Source of the DNA: Shewanella vesiculosa | GTDB lineage: Bacteria; Pseudomonadota; Gammaproteobacteria; Enterobacterales; Shewanellaceae | Assembly (NCBI RefSeq): GCF_021560015.1 | Contig: NZ_CP073588.1 | Location: forward strand, 4,448,501 to 4,512,500 | Reading direction: 5' to 3' | DNA: 64,000 nucleotides | Shown: in pieces, positions 44,362 to 53,321 of the stretch | How the letters are laid out: every line of letters starts with the position of its first letter | How positions within the stretch are numbered: the first letter of the stretch is position 1 | Translations under genes and position numbers: made by a program | The notes under the pieces: model-generated | Told to the model about the DNA's origin: nothing | Databases searched by the model: none | Seen by the model: only the letters and a program-made list of their open reading frames with translations

Positions 44362-46626
44362 TTAGCCAATGTTATTCGTTTCATTATTACTTGGTCGAGT
44401 AAAAGCTTGGCAAATATTTTGATCTACAGACTGTTTCGCGCGTTTTAAGGCTATTTCAGCATTGGTAAGATATTGGTCTAAATTTTGTGCTGGTTGGTAG
44501 CTGGCAATACCGATATTAATACCTTCTGCTAAATTTTTCTCTTCCAAGGTTTTCATCATGTTAATTGCGTATTGATGCGCTGAATTGGCATTGGTATCTG
44601 TAAGTAAGATAACCAGCTTTCCGAGCTGCCATTGCGCTATTTGATAATGAAGCGGTAACTCAATCAGTAATTGTAGCTCAATGTCTTTTTGGCGTTTCTC
44701 AAGCTGACTCACATTACCCATGTTGCTAAAAATACCTTCTGGATTAATGTCCATCACCAGTAGGCTAGAGTATTTTTTTATTGAGTCACCTAGGTTGATA
44801 AAGTAATTTTCAAGTTCATTTAAACGCAGCACTATCGCACTACGATGGCCGATAACATTACTGCTGTTTTTAGCTAATACAGTGGGGGTTGTTTGCTCAA
44901 ACGTACAAATAAGATATTCAATGTCACCGTCAAATGTTAATTGGCCGACTAATGTTGTTTTTAAACAATGATCATATCGACTGTGGTTAAACGGCATAAT
45001 CTGTGCAGTCCATTCTCCCTGTAAACTGATTTGCGCGGTAATATTTTGCCATTGATTACTGACTTCGTCGCCGAGTAAAGTCGTCAGTGAAATATCAGTG
45101 TCTCCGTGTAAAGACATCAGTTGATCAAATTGGTCATTACATTTTATGAGCACTCCGTTGGCATCGGTTAGCGCGGTAGCAACAGCGCTATTACTCATTA
45201 GTTGATACAGATAGGCTTGGCGCTGACTATCAAATAAGGCACTAATATCTTCAAAAGTGATCAGCCAATAATGTTCATTACTGTTGGGGCACTTTTCACT
45301 GCGAATATGAGTTTGTAACATACTACTATTCTGCGTTTCCAAGCTGATCTCACCATGCCATTGTTTATCTTGGATTAACGCCTCTTTAATCTGATTTAAA
45401 CGATCATCATCCAGATGCAGTACCCGTTGTAAACTGCGATCTTTTAGGGCATCAATTGACAGCGATAGCGCCGAAGCCGCTTTGGCATTAGCGCTCTGGA
45501 TCCGGCCGCTATCATTAACAATTAAACAGCTTAATTCACTGTTAAACAAACCGTTACTCAATTGAAGACTATTTTGGTTTGAGCGACGCTCAAGCACAAA
45601 TCTATGTCTTAATATCACTAGTAAACTGGCTAAAAGTGCGACTAAGCATCCAGCGATAATGAGTACTATGCGCCATTGCTCATATCGAGCAGAAATATCA
45701 TCATGGCGAATGTACGACAATAAAAAGTATTCTCTCTTGGTTTCATATTGGCTGGTTAACTCAACCTTAAGGTATACAAATGTGGCATCTTCACTATGAA
45801 ACTGGCCAAAATTATTCATTGCCATTACACGCCATAATTCTGGATAAGTTTGTTTTAAACTGGACCCCAGAGTGTCAGGCATGCTGTCTAATGGCTCAGG
45901 TTGATTGGCACCTGCATACAGAAAGCCTTGGGTATCAAGTAAAAGTAAGGGGGAATTCTGATTAAAAAAAGCAGGTTTTATTGTTTCAAGTAATTTAACA
46001 ATAGAATTATAAGTGACCAAATAACCTTTAATACTCTGATCAGGATTTTCTATCCATGATAACTGGTAGAAATACGGCTCTAATATGCCATCAACAGGTG
46101 TAAATGCCATGGGTGAGGTGTAAATATCATTACCCCCCATATTCCTCCCCGAGCCCAATAATGCTGCGGGAAGTTGCATATTATTGAAACTCCCTGTGGT
46201 CGAAAATTGCAGTTGTCCTTGGGGATTAAATAATGCAAGTCCAAGCAGTTCTGGAATATTTTTCGTTAATGAGTCCCAGCTTTCGATCGTTCTTGATTGC
46301 AGTTGTGCAGAGGGTTTTTGCAGGTATTGTCGCAGTAATTCACCTTTGGCAAATGTCTGGGTTCTAAACTGCAAAAATGACACTTTGTCAGAGGCTAACG
46401 ACGCAACAGTCTGTAATTCACTGTAACGTTGATCGGCCCAATCTTCCTGCAGACGACGCTCGCCTAAATTAACCACCATACTCGTAACGATAAACACCGC
46501 AATTAATAAAATAATCAATTGGCTTAGCAGCGAAAGAATATGCTGTTGCGACCAATGGGTCGCTTGTGAAGAAATTAATAACGAGTTTGAAGAACTCACT
46601 GCTGTGTGTTTAGAAGGGCTATCCAC
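44362..46626 (-). CDS. Membrane PAS sensor with degenerate GGDEF domain, 5' end remade by an IS
   Basis: A 754-residue protein. Membrane helices at about 30-50 and 320-342 enclose a Cache-like periplasmic sensor domain; a PAS domain follows (about 360-480, LSCLIVNDSGRIQSANAKAA), then a second PAS-like region (480-590) and a C-terminal GGDEF-like domain (610-735). The GGDEF signature itself is missing: WQLGKLVILLTD stands where RxGGDEFxxLL should be, although INIGIASYQPAQNLDQYL and ALKRAKQS match the family's end. It is therefore probably not an active diguanylate cyclase. The IS element supplies the current GTG start (MDSPSKHTAV); the native start was ATG at 47665-47663 (MSKHTAV). Expression is uncertain. 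Confidence 0.75.
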   Translation of the reverse strand: MDSPSKHTAVSSSNSLLISSQATHWSQQHILSLLSQLIILLIAVFIVTSMVVNLGERRLQEDWADQRYSELQTVASLASDKVSFLQFRTQTFAKGELLRQYLQKPSAQLQSRTIESWDSLTKNIPELLGLALFNPQGQLQFSTTGSFNNMQLPAALLGSGRNMGGNDIYTSPMAFTPVDGILEPYFYQLSWIENPDQSIKGYLVTYNSIVKLLETIKPAFFNQNSPLLLLDTQGFLYAGANQPEPLDSMPDTLGSSLKQTYPELWRVMAMNNFGQFHSEDATFVYLKVELTSQYETKREYFLLSYIRHDDISARYEQWRIVLIIAGCLVALLASLLVILRHRFVLERRSNQNSLQLSNGLFNSELSCLIVNDSGRIQSANAKAASALSLSIDALKDRSLQRVLHLDDDRLNQIKEALIQDKQWHGEISLETQNSSMLQTHIRSEKCPNSNEHYWLITFEDISALFDSQRQAYLYQLMSNSAVATALTDANGVLIKCNDQFDQLMSLHGDTDISLTTLLGDEVSNQWQNITAQISLQGEWTAQIMPFNHSRYDHCLKTTLVGQLTFDGDIEYLICTFEQTTPTVLAKNSSNVIGHRSAIVLRLNELENYFINLGDSIKKYSSLLVMDINPEGIFSNMGNVSQLEKRQKDIELQLLIELPLHYQIAQWQLGKLVILLTDTNANSAHQYAINMMKTLEEKNLAEGINIGIASYQPAQNLDQYLTNAEIALKRAKQSVDQNICQAFTRPSNNETNNIG
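46605..46614. repeat. Target-site duplication, left copy
   Basis: TGTGTTTAGA directly abuts the left inverted repeat and is repeated exactly at 47653-47662. Confidence 0.85.
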
Positions 46627-47652
46627 TTAGCACAACCAACCACTATATATTGTGGTTATCGATTTTTAATTGATTGGTACGTTATCGGCTTAGAACGCAC
46701 TGCTTGTTCAAGCAACCTGTAGAATAATAATCCCCGAGAATCTGACTTTCTTCTATTGAAGCGAAATGTAAACTCATCTAAATAATAATCAAGTTGCTTA
46801 GCCTTTACCGCGCCTTGATATGTACCTAAAAGCCATCTTTTACATAATGATGAGACTCGATGCACCCCAGCCATTGTTTCATGTGCAGGTACAGATGAAC
46901 CTAAATGCACTATTCGGTTATGCTTATATCCTTTCTTGTCTATTTGTTTGTATGCTTGAGAGCCATCACTACAAATTGTACTACCAGGTTCAATTACATC
47001 TTGAATGAATTGATGGATATGTTCTTTGGTTGCACTTTCCACTTGCCTTAAACGTATCCGGCCAAATCCAGAGCGTGATAGCAGCTCAACTGCTACCAAA
47101 ACTACAGCCTTACGCTTACCCTGTTGATTTTTAATAGATGATTGGGGAACGACGCCACCTATTAGTGTTTCGTCAACCTCTACGATGCCGGACAGTTTAT
47201 CCCTTTCAGGATCAACCATGGCATACCTTAACTTGTGCATTAATGACCAAGCGGTTTGATAACTCCCAAGACCTAATAACCTTTGAACTCCAAGAGCGCT
47301 GACACCATTTTTTTGATTTGTAATAAACCAGACGGCAGCAAACCAACTTTTCATGGGGGTTCTTGTTTTGTCAAAAAGTGTACTTGATGTTACTGAACAC
47401 TGAGAACGACAAGCATGACATTTTAACTTGCCATTACTTAACTGATAAGGTGATTGATGGCTTGAACAGCTTGGGCATATGAATCCGTTTGGCCAACGAA
47501 GTTTGTAAAGGTAGCTAATGCAGGATTGTTCATCATGAAACCAATCAACAAATTCGCCCCAACTTGTAGGGTAATCTACACCAGCTTTTAATAAATACGA
47601 TGAAGTTTTCATCACTACATATTGACACTGGTGGCGCTAAATGGATAGCCCT
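46615..47652. mobile_element. IS1595-family insertion sequence (1038 bp)
   Basis: Terminal inverted repeats of 24 bp match at 21 positions (46615-46638 and 47629-47652; both begin AGGGCTATCCA inward). They enclose one intact transposase gene. The flanking 10-bp direct repeat TGTGTTTAGA is identical on both sides, so the insertion is recent. IS1595 elements usually duplicate 8 bp; the 10-bp match may include two chance bases. The element sits directly after the start codon of the PAS/GGDEF-like gene. Confidence 0.9.
46656..47612 (-). CDS. IS1595-family transposase
   Basis: A 318-residue transposase from ATG 47612. An N-terminal zinc ribbon (CPSC near 48 and CHAC near 67) is followed by an ISXO2-like DDE domain: VEVDETLIGG (first Asp), TICSDGSQAY (second Asp), then ETMAGVHRVSSLCKRWLLGTY and YYLDEFTFRFNRR. 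The frame is intact, so it could be active. No clear ribosome-binding site precedes it; instead, the cut-off host reading frame from ATG 47665 ends with TAG at 47617-47615, 2 bp before this ATG, which suggests coupling. Its stop is 29 bp before the GTG of the interrupted gene. Confidence 0.92.
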   Translation of the reverse strand: MKTSSYLLKAGVDYPTSWGEFVDWFHDEQSCISYLYKLRWPNGFICPSCSSHQSPYQLSNGKLKCHACRSQCSVTSSTLFDKTRTPMKSWFAAVWFITNQKNGVSALGVQRLLGLGSYQTAWSLMHKLRYAMVDPERDKLSGIVEVDETLIGGVVPQSSIKNQQGKRKAVVLVAVELLSRSGFGRIRLRQVESATKEHIHQFIQDVIEPGSTICSDGSQAYKQIDKKGYKHNRIVHLGSSVPAHETMAGVHRVSSLCKRWLLGTYQGAVKAKQLDYYLDEFTFRFNRRKSDSRGLLFYRLLEQAVRSKPITYQSIKNR

Positions 47653-47662
47653 TGTGTTTAGA
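47653..47662. repeat. Target-site duplication, right copy
   Basis: TGTGTTTAGA, identical to 46605-46614, next to the right inverted repeat. The following CAT (47663-47665) is the native start codon of the interrupted gene on the minus strand. Confidence 0.85.
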
Positions 47663-47755
47663 CATGGTGCCACTTTTTTAGCATTCTCATGCTGGCAATA
47701 CTAGCATGAAGCCGGCGTTGGCGAAAATGTCTGTGCACTAATCGAATAGATTTGT

Positions 47756-48370
47756 TTAACCGATTATATCTAACTCGCGTTGTTTAAATATTGCGCCGTT
47801 TTTTTCAGCGATATTGCGGCAATGTTCAATGTTTACATTAGCCAGCCCGTTGATAGCACTGACATGTACTTCAGGTATGAATTTCGGCGCAAGATGAATA
47901 AATTCAAGTAACGCTTCATAGGACCCTGCTAGTTTAGGCCGGCAATGTTGCTGGTATGCTTCAGGGGTATCGGCATTAAGTGAAATTGACAGACTGTCTA
48001 CACATTGGCTTAGCTCGGGTAAAATATTACGGCGATGAAAATGGTTACCCAAGCCATCGCTATTTAGCCTTACACGTCCACCTTGGGCTTTTATCGCGTG
48101 TGCAACCTGCAGCAAACACTCAAGGTTTAAGGTGGGTTCACCAAAGCCGCAAAAAACATATTCTGCTACTTCCTGCACATTACCCAATAGGGGAAATATA
48201 TCGTCAGCAGTAATACGTTGAGACAAGGATAAGTCATATTCATGTATTTGCTTAGAACCATTATGCTTAGGACAGAACTGGCATCTTAAGGTACATCTTG
48301 CGGTAATGTTCAGATAACGGTGATGACCTATATCGTAAACTAAGGTTGGCATGGTTGAGGAGGTGTTCAT
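47756..48370 (-). CDS. Radical SAM protein (TatD-associated type)
   Basis: A 204-residue radical SAM enzyme. The iron-sulfur motif CTLRCQFC (CxxxCxxC, residues 26-33) is followed by the SAM-binding stretch FCGFGEPTLNLECLL. It is short, with only the core barrel and no extra iron-sulfur domain, and resembles the TatD-linked radical SAM subfamily, whose reaction is unknown. No tatD gene is visible here. Downstream on the same strand came the PAS/GGDEF-like gene before the IS inserted. Confidence 0.78.
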   Translation of the reverse strand: MNTSSTMPTLVYDIGHHRYLNITARCTLRCQFCPKHNGSKQIHEYDLSLSQRITADDIFPLLGNVQEVAEYVFCGFGEPTLNLECLLQVAHAIKAQGGRVRLNSDGLGNHFHRRNILPELSQCVDSLSISLNADTPEAYQQHCRPKLAGSYEALLEFIHLAPKFIPEVHVSAINGLANVNIEHCRNIAEKNGAIFKQRELDIIG

Positions 48371-48456
48371 AATGGCTTTTTATCATCAAGATTATAGCGA
48401 GTATTCTAGCTAAATATTCAGCGTGACTATGTTGCTTAGCTCGCAGTTTTTAAAGC

Positions 48457-48491
48457 AAAAAAAACAGAGCCATGTCAGCTCTGTTTTTTAG
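48457..48491 (-). terminator. Terminator after the RND operon
   Basis: ACAGAGC / GCTCTGT stem with A-run on one side and T-run on the other, so it is bidirectional in form; it follows the RND pump stop by about 25 bp. Confidence 0.85.
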
Positions 48492-48514
48492 GTTAATAAT
48501 CGAGTTTCATTGGC

Positions 48515-51500
48515 TTAATGGTGCTCGTCAGAACCTAAGGGGTCAGCAAGGGTTTTAGGTTGCCACCACCAAGAGAAAAATCGTCGCCATAGGCGTTTTA
48601 TATCATCAAGAATAATGTATAAAATCGGCACTAGAATTAATGTCACTACGGTAGAGAATAAAATACCGAATGCTAGTGATGTCGCCATTGGAATAACAAT
48701 TTTAGCCTGTAAGCTTTTTTCCATAATGATGGGCACTAAGCCAACAAAAGTGGTGAGTGAGGTTAAGATAATCGCTCTAAAACGGTAACAACCAGAATCG
48801 ATAGCCGATTGCAGCAGCGACTTGCCTTCTTCACGCGCTCGGTTAACAAAGTCGACTAAAATAAGCGAGTCGTTTACCACCACTCCAGCGAGTGCCACAA
48901 TGCCACATAAGCTCAGTACACTCATTGAAAGCCCGAGAATATAGTGGCCAAACAAGGCGCCAATCATACCAAATGGAATAACCGACATAATGATTAACGG
49001 TTGTGTGTACGACTTTAATGGGATGGCCATTAAGGCATAAATAGTGAACATGGCAAAGAAGAAGCCTTGGGCTAAACCGAGCATGGCATTTTGCTCATCC
49101 AAGCTGCCGCCATCCAAAGCCGAAGCCACTTTGGGGAAACGCGCGGTTAATTCTGGCAAGAAGTCTTGCTGAATTTCGGCGACCACTTTTGATGGTTCAA
49201 CATTGTTTTTATTCACATTGGCACTAATGGTGATCGCTCGGCGACCATCAACCCGAGTGATCGATGCGTACGACTCACCCAGTTCGATATCGGCTACGGT
49301 TGAAAATGGCACCGAGGCGCCAGATGGAGTGCGGATCAGCATGTTTTCAAGATCACCCATAGTACGACGTTGTTCTAGTGGGTAACGCACCATGACTTTG
49401 ACTTCTTCTTTATTACGTAAAATTCGTTGGGCTTCATAACCATAAAAGCCGTAACGAACTTGGCGTGCTAAATCTGACAGTGTTAATCCTTGTGCTTCAG
49501 CTTCTGGACGAATGTTTAAGCGGATTTCGTGTGAACCCGATGAGAAGTTATCGGTAATATCATACACGCCTTCATAGGTAGCCAGTTTTGCTTTAAGCAC
49601 TTTAGCGGCTTCAGATAACTGGTCTAAGTCCGTTGCCGTTAAGCGGAATGATAAGTCACCACCGGCATCGTTGGTGCTAGCATTGATATTAAGTTTTTTA
49701 ACCGATAATAATTCCGGTAACTGTTTACGCCATTCTTCAGCAATTGCGACACCGTCGATTTCACGGTCTTCGCCTTTAGTCAGTTCGGTAAATACAAAGG
49801 CACTGCTGCGTGATTTCAATTCGATATAGCTATGCTTTACCATAGGGTAACCGTACTGTTCTTCAAGCTTAGTGTTCATTTTATATAACGCATCTTCGAC
49901 TTGTTGCAGTACTTTTAAGGTATTTTGCTCAGAGCTGCCTTCTTCCATTTCAAGCTGAACTTGAATAAAGTCCGACGGAATATCAGGAAAGAAAACCCAG
50001 CGCACTTTGCCGCTTTGTACTAATGCAAGTGACAAAATCAGTACCCCAACAAATACCGCCACTACGCTGTAACGACGCGAAATGCAACGCTCTAAAAAGT
50101 GACGATAAGTGTGGTGGATAAAGTGCTGTAACCATTCATTGATGGCAAATTTAAGCCGCGAGAAAGGATTAGTTGGTGTGGTGCGTTTTTTGATTTTCAT
50201 GTGAGCCAAATGCGCCGGTAAAATCAATTTTGATTCAATCAACGAAAATGCTAAACATAAAATCACCACCATGCCGATGGATTTCCAAATGATACCCATG
50301 GGGCCAGAGACCATGATCATAGGTACAAAGGCGGCAATGGTAGTGAGTACCCCAAATGTGGCCGGCATTGCCACTTTTTGCACTCCTTTTACCACGTTAT
50401 CTAAAGAGTGGCCGTTTTCTTCTAGCTCGGTATAGGCGCTTTCTCCGATGACAATGGCGTCATCGACCACGATCCCTAGCACGAGAATAAATGCAAACAG
50501 TGTCAACATGTTGATCGACATATTAAATGGTTCAAGCGGCATTAATAACATGGTGCCTAAAAAACACACAGGCAAGCCCATCATCACCCAAAAGGCCAGT
50601 TTAAGATCTAAGAATAAGGCTAAAATAATAAACACTAATAGAGCACCGTAAAACATGTTCGACAGCATCATGTTCAAACGGCCTTGCAAGTAGTGGGTTA
50701 AATCACCCCAGGTATCCAGTTGAATATTGTTCGGTAAGGTTTTTTTTCGTTCAGCGACATAAGCTTTAACTTGCGACGAAATATCTAACGCGTTTTGATC
50801 GTCAATACTGGTGATTTCAATCACTGCAGCGGGCTTGCCGTTAAAGCGGGTGTATTCTAAACGCTCTTCAAAATCATCATTAATGGTGGCCACTTGCGGT
50901 AGCATAATTCGGCTGCCATCGGCACGGGTTTCTACCACTATTTGGGCAAAATCATCGGCAGTATAAGCTTGGCCTTTAGTCCGCAGAAGAATGTCACCGT
51001 CTTGGGCACGAATTGATCCACCGGGCAAATCAATGGATGAGTTTTGAACCGCTAATGCCACTTGGGTGAAAGTAATGCCATATTCGCGCAGTTTGTCTTC
51101 AGACAGCTCAATACCAATTTCGTAGTCGCGAACACCAGTGACTTTTGCGCGAGTAACTGCAGGTAAGTCAGTGATGTCGTCTCTGATTGCTTTAGCCATT
51201 TCCTTCATGTCATGTAGGCTCATGTCGCCATAGACAGATACCCAAATAACATTGTTTTCTGGCTTTATTTGGTAAATATTAGGTTTTTCGATGTTATCTG
51301 GAAAGGTGGCAATAGCATCAATACGCAACTTAGCTTCATCTAGGACTTGCTGAACATCGTAACCGTCTTCAACTTCAATGGTCACCGAGCCCACACTGTC
51401 GCTGGCAACTGACGTGACTTTTTTGATGCCGCTAATATCTTGAATTGCTTCTTCGATTTTAATATTAATCCCTTCTTCAATTTCTTGTGGCGCAGCACCT

Positions 51501-51667
51501 GGATAGGCCACATTAATATTGATGAGGTTTAATTCGAAGGTTGGAAATATTTCTTTATTAATAAGAACGGCACTAAACAAACCGCCAATAAGCAATGCTG
51601 CCATGAGTAAGTTGGCCGCGACACTGTTACGAGCAAACCAGGCGATAATTCCTTTATTCGTTTCCAT
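48515..51667 (-). CDS. RND efflux pump, inner-membrane transporter
   Basis: A 1050-residue AcrB/MdtB-superfamily proton-driven exporter. Membrane helix 1 is at about 13-33, the periplasmic loops are about 35-335 and 565-865, and the proton-relay Asp pair appears in LGIVVDDAIVIGE (near 410). Its first motif, AYPGAAPQEIEEGINIKIEEAI, is typical of HAE-1-like pumps. It follows the adaptor gene by 2 bp. No outer-membrane TolC gene is in the window. Substrate unknown. Confidence 0.93.
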   Translation of the reverse strand: METNKGIIAWFARNSVAANLLMAALLIGGLFSAVLINKEIFPTFELNLININVAYPGAAPQEIEEGINIKIEEAIQDISGIKKVTSVASDSVGSVTIEVEDGYDVQQVLDEAKLRIDAIATFPDNIEKPNIYQIKPENNVIWVSVYGDMSLHDMKEMAKAIRDDITDLPAVTRAKVTGVRDYEIGIELSEDKLREYGITFTQVALAVQNSSIDLPGGSIRAQDGDILLRTKGQAYTADDFAQIVVETRADGSRIMLPQVATINDDFEERLEYTRFNGKPAAVIEITSIDDQNALDISSQVKAYVAERKKTLPNNIQLDTWGDLTHYLQGRLNMMLSNMFYGALLVFIILALFLDLKLAFWVMMGLPVCFLGTMLLMPLEPFNMSINMLTLFAFILVLGIVVDDAIVIGESAYTELEENGHSLDNVVKGVQKVAMPATFGVLTTIAAFVPMIMVSGPMGIIWKSIGMVVILCLAFSLIESKLILPAHLAHMKIKKRTTPTNPFSRLKFAINEWLQHFIHHTYRHFLERCISRRYSVVAVFVGVLILSLALVQSGKVRWVFFPDIPSDFIQVQLEMEEGSSEQNTLKVLQQVEDALYKMNTKLEEQYGYPMVKHSYIELKSRSSAFVFTELTKGEDREIDGVAIAEEWRKQLPELLSVKKLNINASTNDAGGDLSFRLTATDLDQLSEAAKVLKAKLATYEGVYDITDNFSSGSHEIRLNIRPEAEAQGLTLSDLARQVRYGFYGYEAQRILRNKEEVKVMVRYPLEQRRTMGDLENMLIRTPSGASVPFSTVADIELGESYASITRVDGRRAITISANVNKNNVEPSKVVAEIQQDFLPELTARFPKVASALDGGSLDEQNAMLGLAQGFFFAMFTIYALMAIPLKSYTQPLIIMSVIPFGMIGALFGHYILGLSMSVLSLCGIVALAGVVVNDSLILVDFVNRAREEGKSLLQSAIDSGCYRFRAIILTSLTTFVGLVPIIMEKSLQAKIVIPMATSLAFGILFSTVVTLILVPILYIILDDIKRLWRRFFSWWWQPKTLADPLGSDEHH

Positions 51668-51669
51668 GC

Positions 51670-52887
51670 TTATTCACCTGCCGTCGGCGCGACTTGGACA
51701 TTAGTATCGACTGGAGTGATCTTGCTTTCTTCGCCGAGTACTTTTATTTTCTGACCGGCATTCAAGCTATTAATACTCGTGGTTGATACGCGCTCATTTG
51801 CTTTGAAACTGCCTTGAATATAAATATTGTCAACGTCTGAACGAATAATATTCACTGGGCGTATTTCGATAATATTGTCTGCGCTAACCACTGCTACTTG
51901 ACCATTGCGCACTACGTGACGCGGCAGCTTTACCACATCATTCACCGTTCGCCCAGTAATCACAGCGTTAACAAAGCTGCCGTATTTTAACGGTAATTGG
52001 CCTTCGGTTTTATGGTTACGTAAATACGGGTCATGTATTTCTGCGACCAGATATACCATGCGAGTTTGTTCGTCGATAACGTTTTCGCTGCGAACAATTT
52101 CGCCTTGCCAAGTGACTTGCTTGCCGGCTAACAATGCAGTCAATGTGACTGCAGTTTCAGGATTATCAACAGACTCTAAATACGCGAGATCTTCATTTGC
52201 TAAAGGCAATCTAATTTCAGCAATACTGGTGTCGTATAGCTCGCCTAAATTAGTACCTAGTGTAACGTACTGACCTAAGTCAACATTACGCGCCTTAATG
52301 ATACCGTCAAATGGTGCTCGGATAACGGTGCGGGCTAAGTTTCGTTGTGCACGGGCTAGTGCTGCTTCGGCATATTTAACGTTAGCTTGTTCTTTTTTGA
52401 GTTGTGGGATACGTAATCCCAGCTCTGGTGGTAAGCCATTACCAAAATCTTTAAATTCAATTTTAGCGACTTCGCCGCGGGCTTTTTCTTCATTCAATGC
52501 CGCCGTCGCTTGAGCAAGCGTTGCTTCAGCCTGCATGAGGTCGGCTTCATAATCTGACGGTTCTATAATGGCAAGTTGCTCACCTTTTTTAGCCACACCA
52601 CCAGCAACAAAGTTAGCTGAAATACTGAGCAAGCGTCCTTGAACTTCTGTGACTAACTGGGTTTTATACTTTGGATTCACTACGCCGTATGATGGTAAGT
52701 TCAGCGATAAGGTTTGCGGGGTGACGGTTTGCACATTAATAATCGGCACACTGATCACTTCATCTTTTTGTTCAGGGGCTTCTTTGGTGCTGACCAATAA
52801 TATCGCTGCGGCGGCAAACACGGCGATGATCAATAGCGGTGATAATCTTCTAAGTATGGTTTTTATCATTTCTTTTTGCGTATCCAT
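51670..52887 (-). CDS. RND efflux pump, periplasmic adaptor
   Basis: A 405-residue membrane-fusion protein. One N-terminal membrane helix (about 12-32) anchors it; the lipoyl halves (VTEVQGRLLSISANFVAGGVAKKGEQL and RAPFDGIIKARNVDLGQYV) flank a coiled-coil hairpin (EADLMQAEATLAQATAALNEEK), followed by beta-barrel and membrane-proximal domains. It is first in the operon and is co-transcribed with the pump, bridging it to an outer-membrane channel encoded elsewhere. Confidence 0.92.
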   Translation of the reverse strand: MDTQKEMIKTILRRLSPLLIIAVFAAAAILLVSTKEAPEQKDEVISVPIINVQTVTPQTLSLNLPSYGVVNPKYKTQLVTEVQGRLLSISANFVAGGVAKKGEQLAIIEPSDYEADLMQAEATLAQATAALNEEKARGEVAKIEFKDFGNGLPPELGLRIPQLKKEQANVKYAEAALARAQRNLARTVIRAPFDGIIKARNVDLGQYVTLGTNLGELYDTSIAEIRLPLANEDLAYLESVDNPETAVTLTALLAGKQVTWQGEIVRSENVIDEQTRMVYLVAEIHDPYLRNHKTEGQLPLKYGSFVNAVITGRTVNDVVKLPRHVVRNGQVAVVSADNIIEIRPVNIIRSDVDNIYIQGSFKANERVSTTSINSLNAGQKIKVLGEESKITPVDTNVQVAPTAGE

Positions 52888-53321
52888 GCTGAAATAATGC
52901 TGAAAGATTGTTAACTACGTTGGCTAACAAGTTTTACTGATTAATATTTTTACTCATTATCTCTAAATTAACAGAGTATGAAGCGTATCTGAATAGCTTA
53001 ATGTAAATAAAATGTTTCAGGGTTTCATGTTTTTTATCATTTGGTCCTGAAATATCAGTAAATTGATTTTTTTACGGTGTTCGTATCGGGGTATACCATA
53101 CCATTAAATTTTAAATTGTTATTAATTAGTTGCTTAGGTTGAAATATTTGCCTGGGTGTTTTTTGAGCTGAAATTAACATTTGTTGACACTTTCTTGCTC
53201 TATTGCCTCTAGTTAATAATGATATATAACGGTTTAGATATAAAAAAAGCGAATTACAGAGTAATTCGCTTTAATGCTGTCTAGTTAAGGCTGTCTAAGG
53301 AAGCCTAGATAAACCTAAATA
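52888..53321. other. Intergenic region holding the srmB terminator
   Basis: 434 bp, very AT-rich, with the promoter side of the RND operon at the left. The only clear element is the terminator at 53243-53275. No ORF supported. Confidence 0.4.
53243..53275 (-). terminator. Terminator after srmB
   Basis: AAAGCGAATTAC / GTAATTCGCTTT stem, loop AGA, with a T-run on the minus strand, about 45 bp after the srmB stop. Confidence 0.88.
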
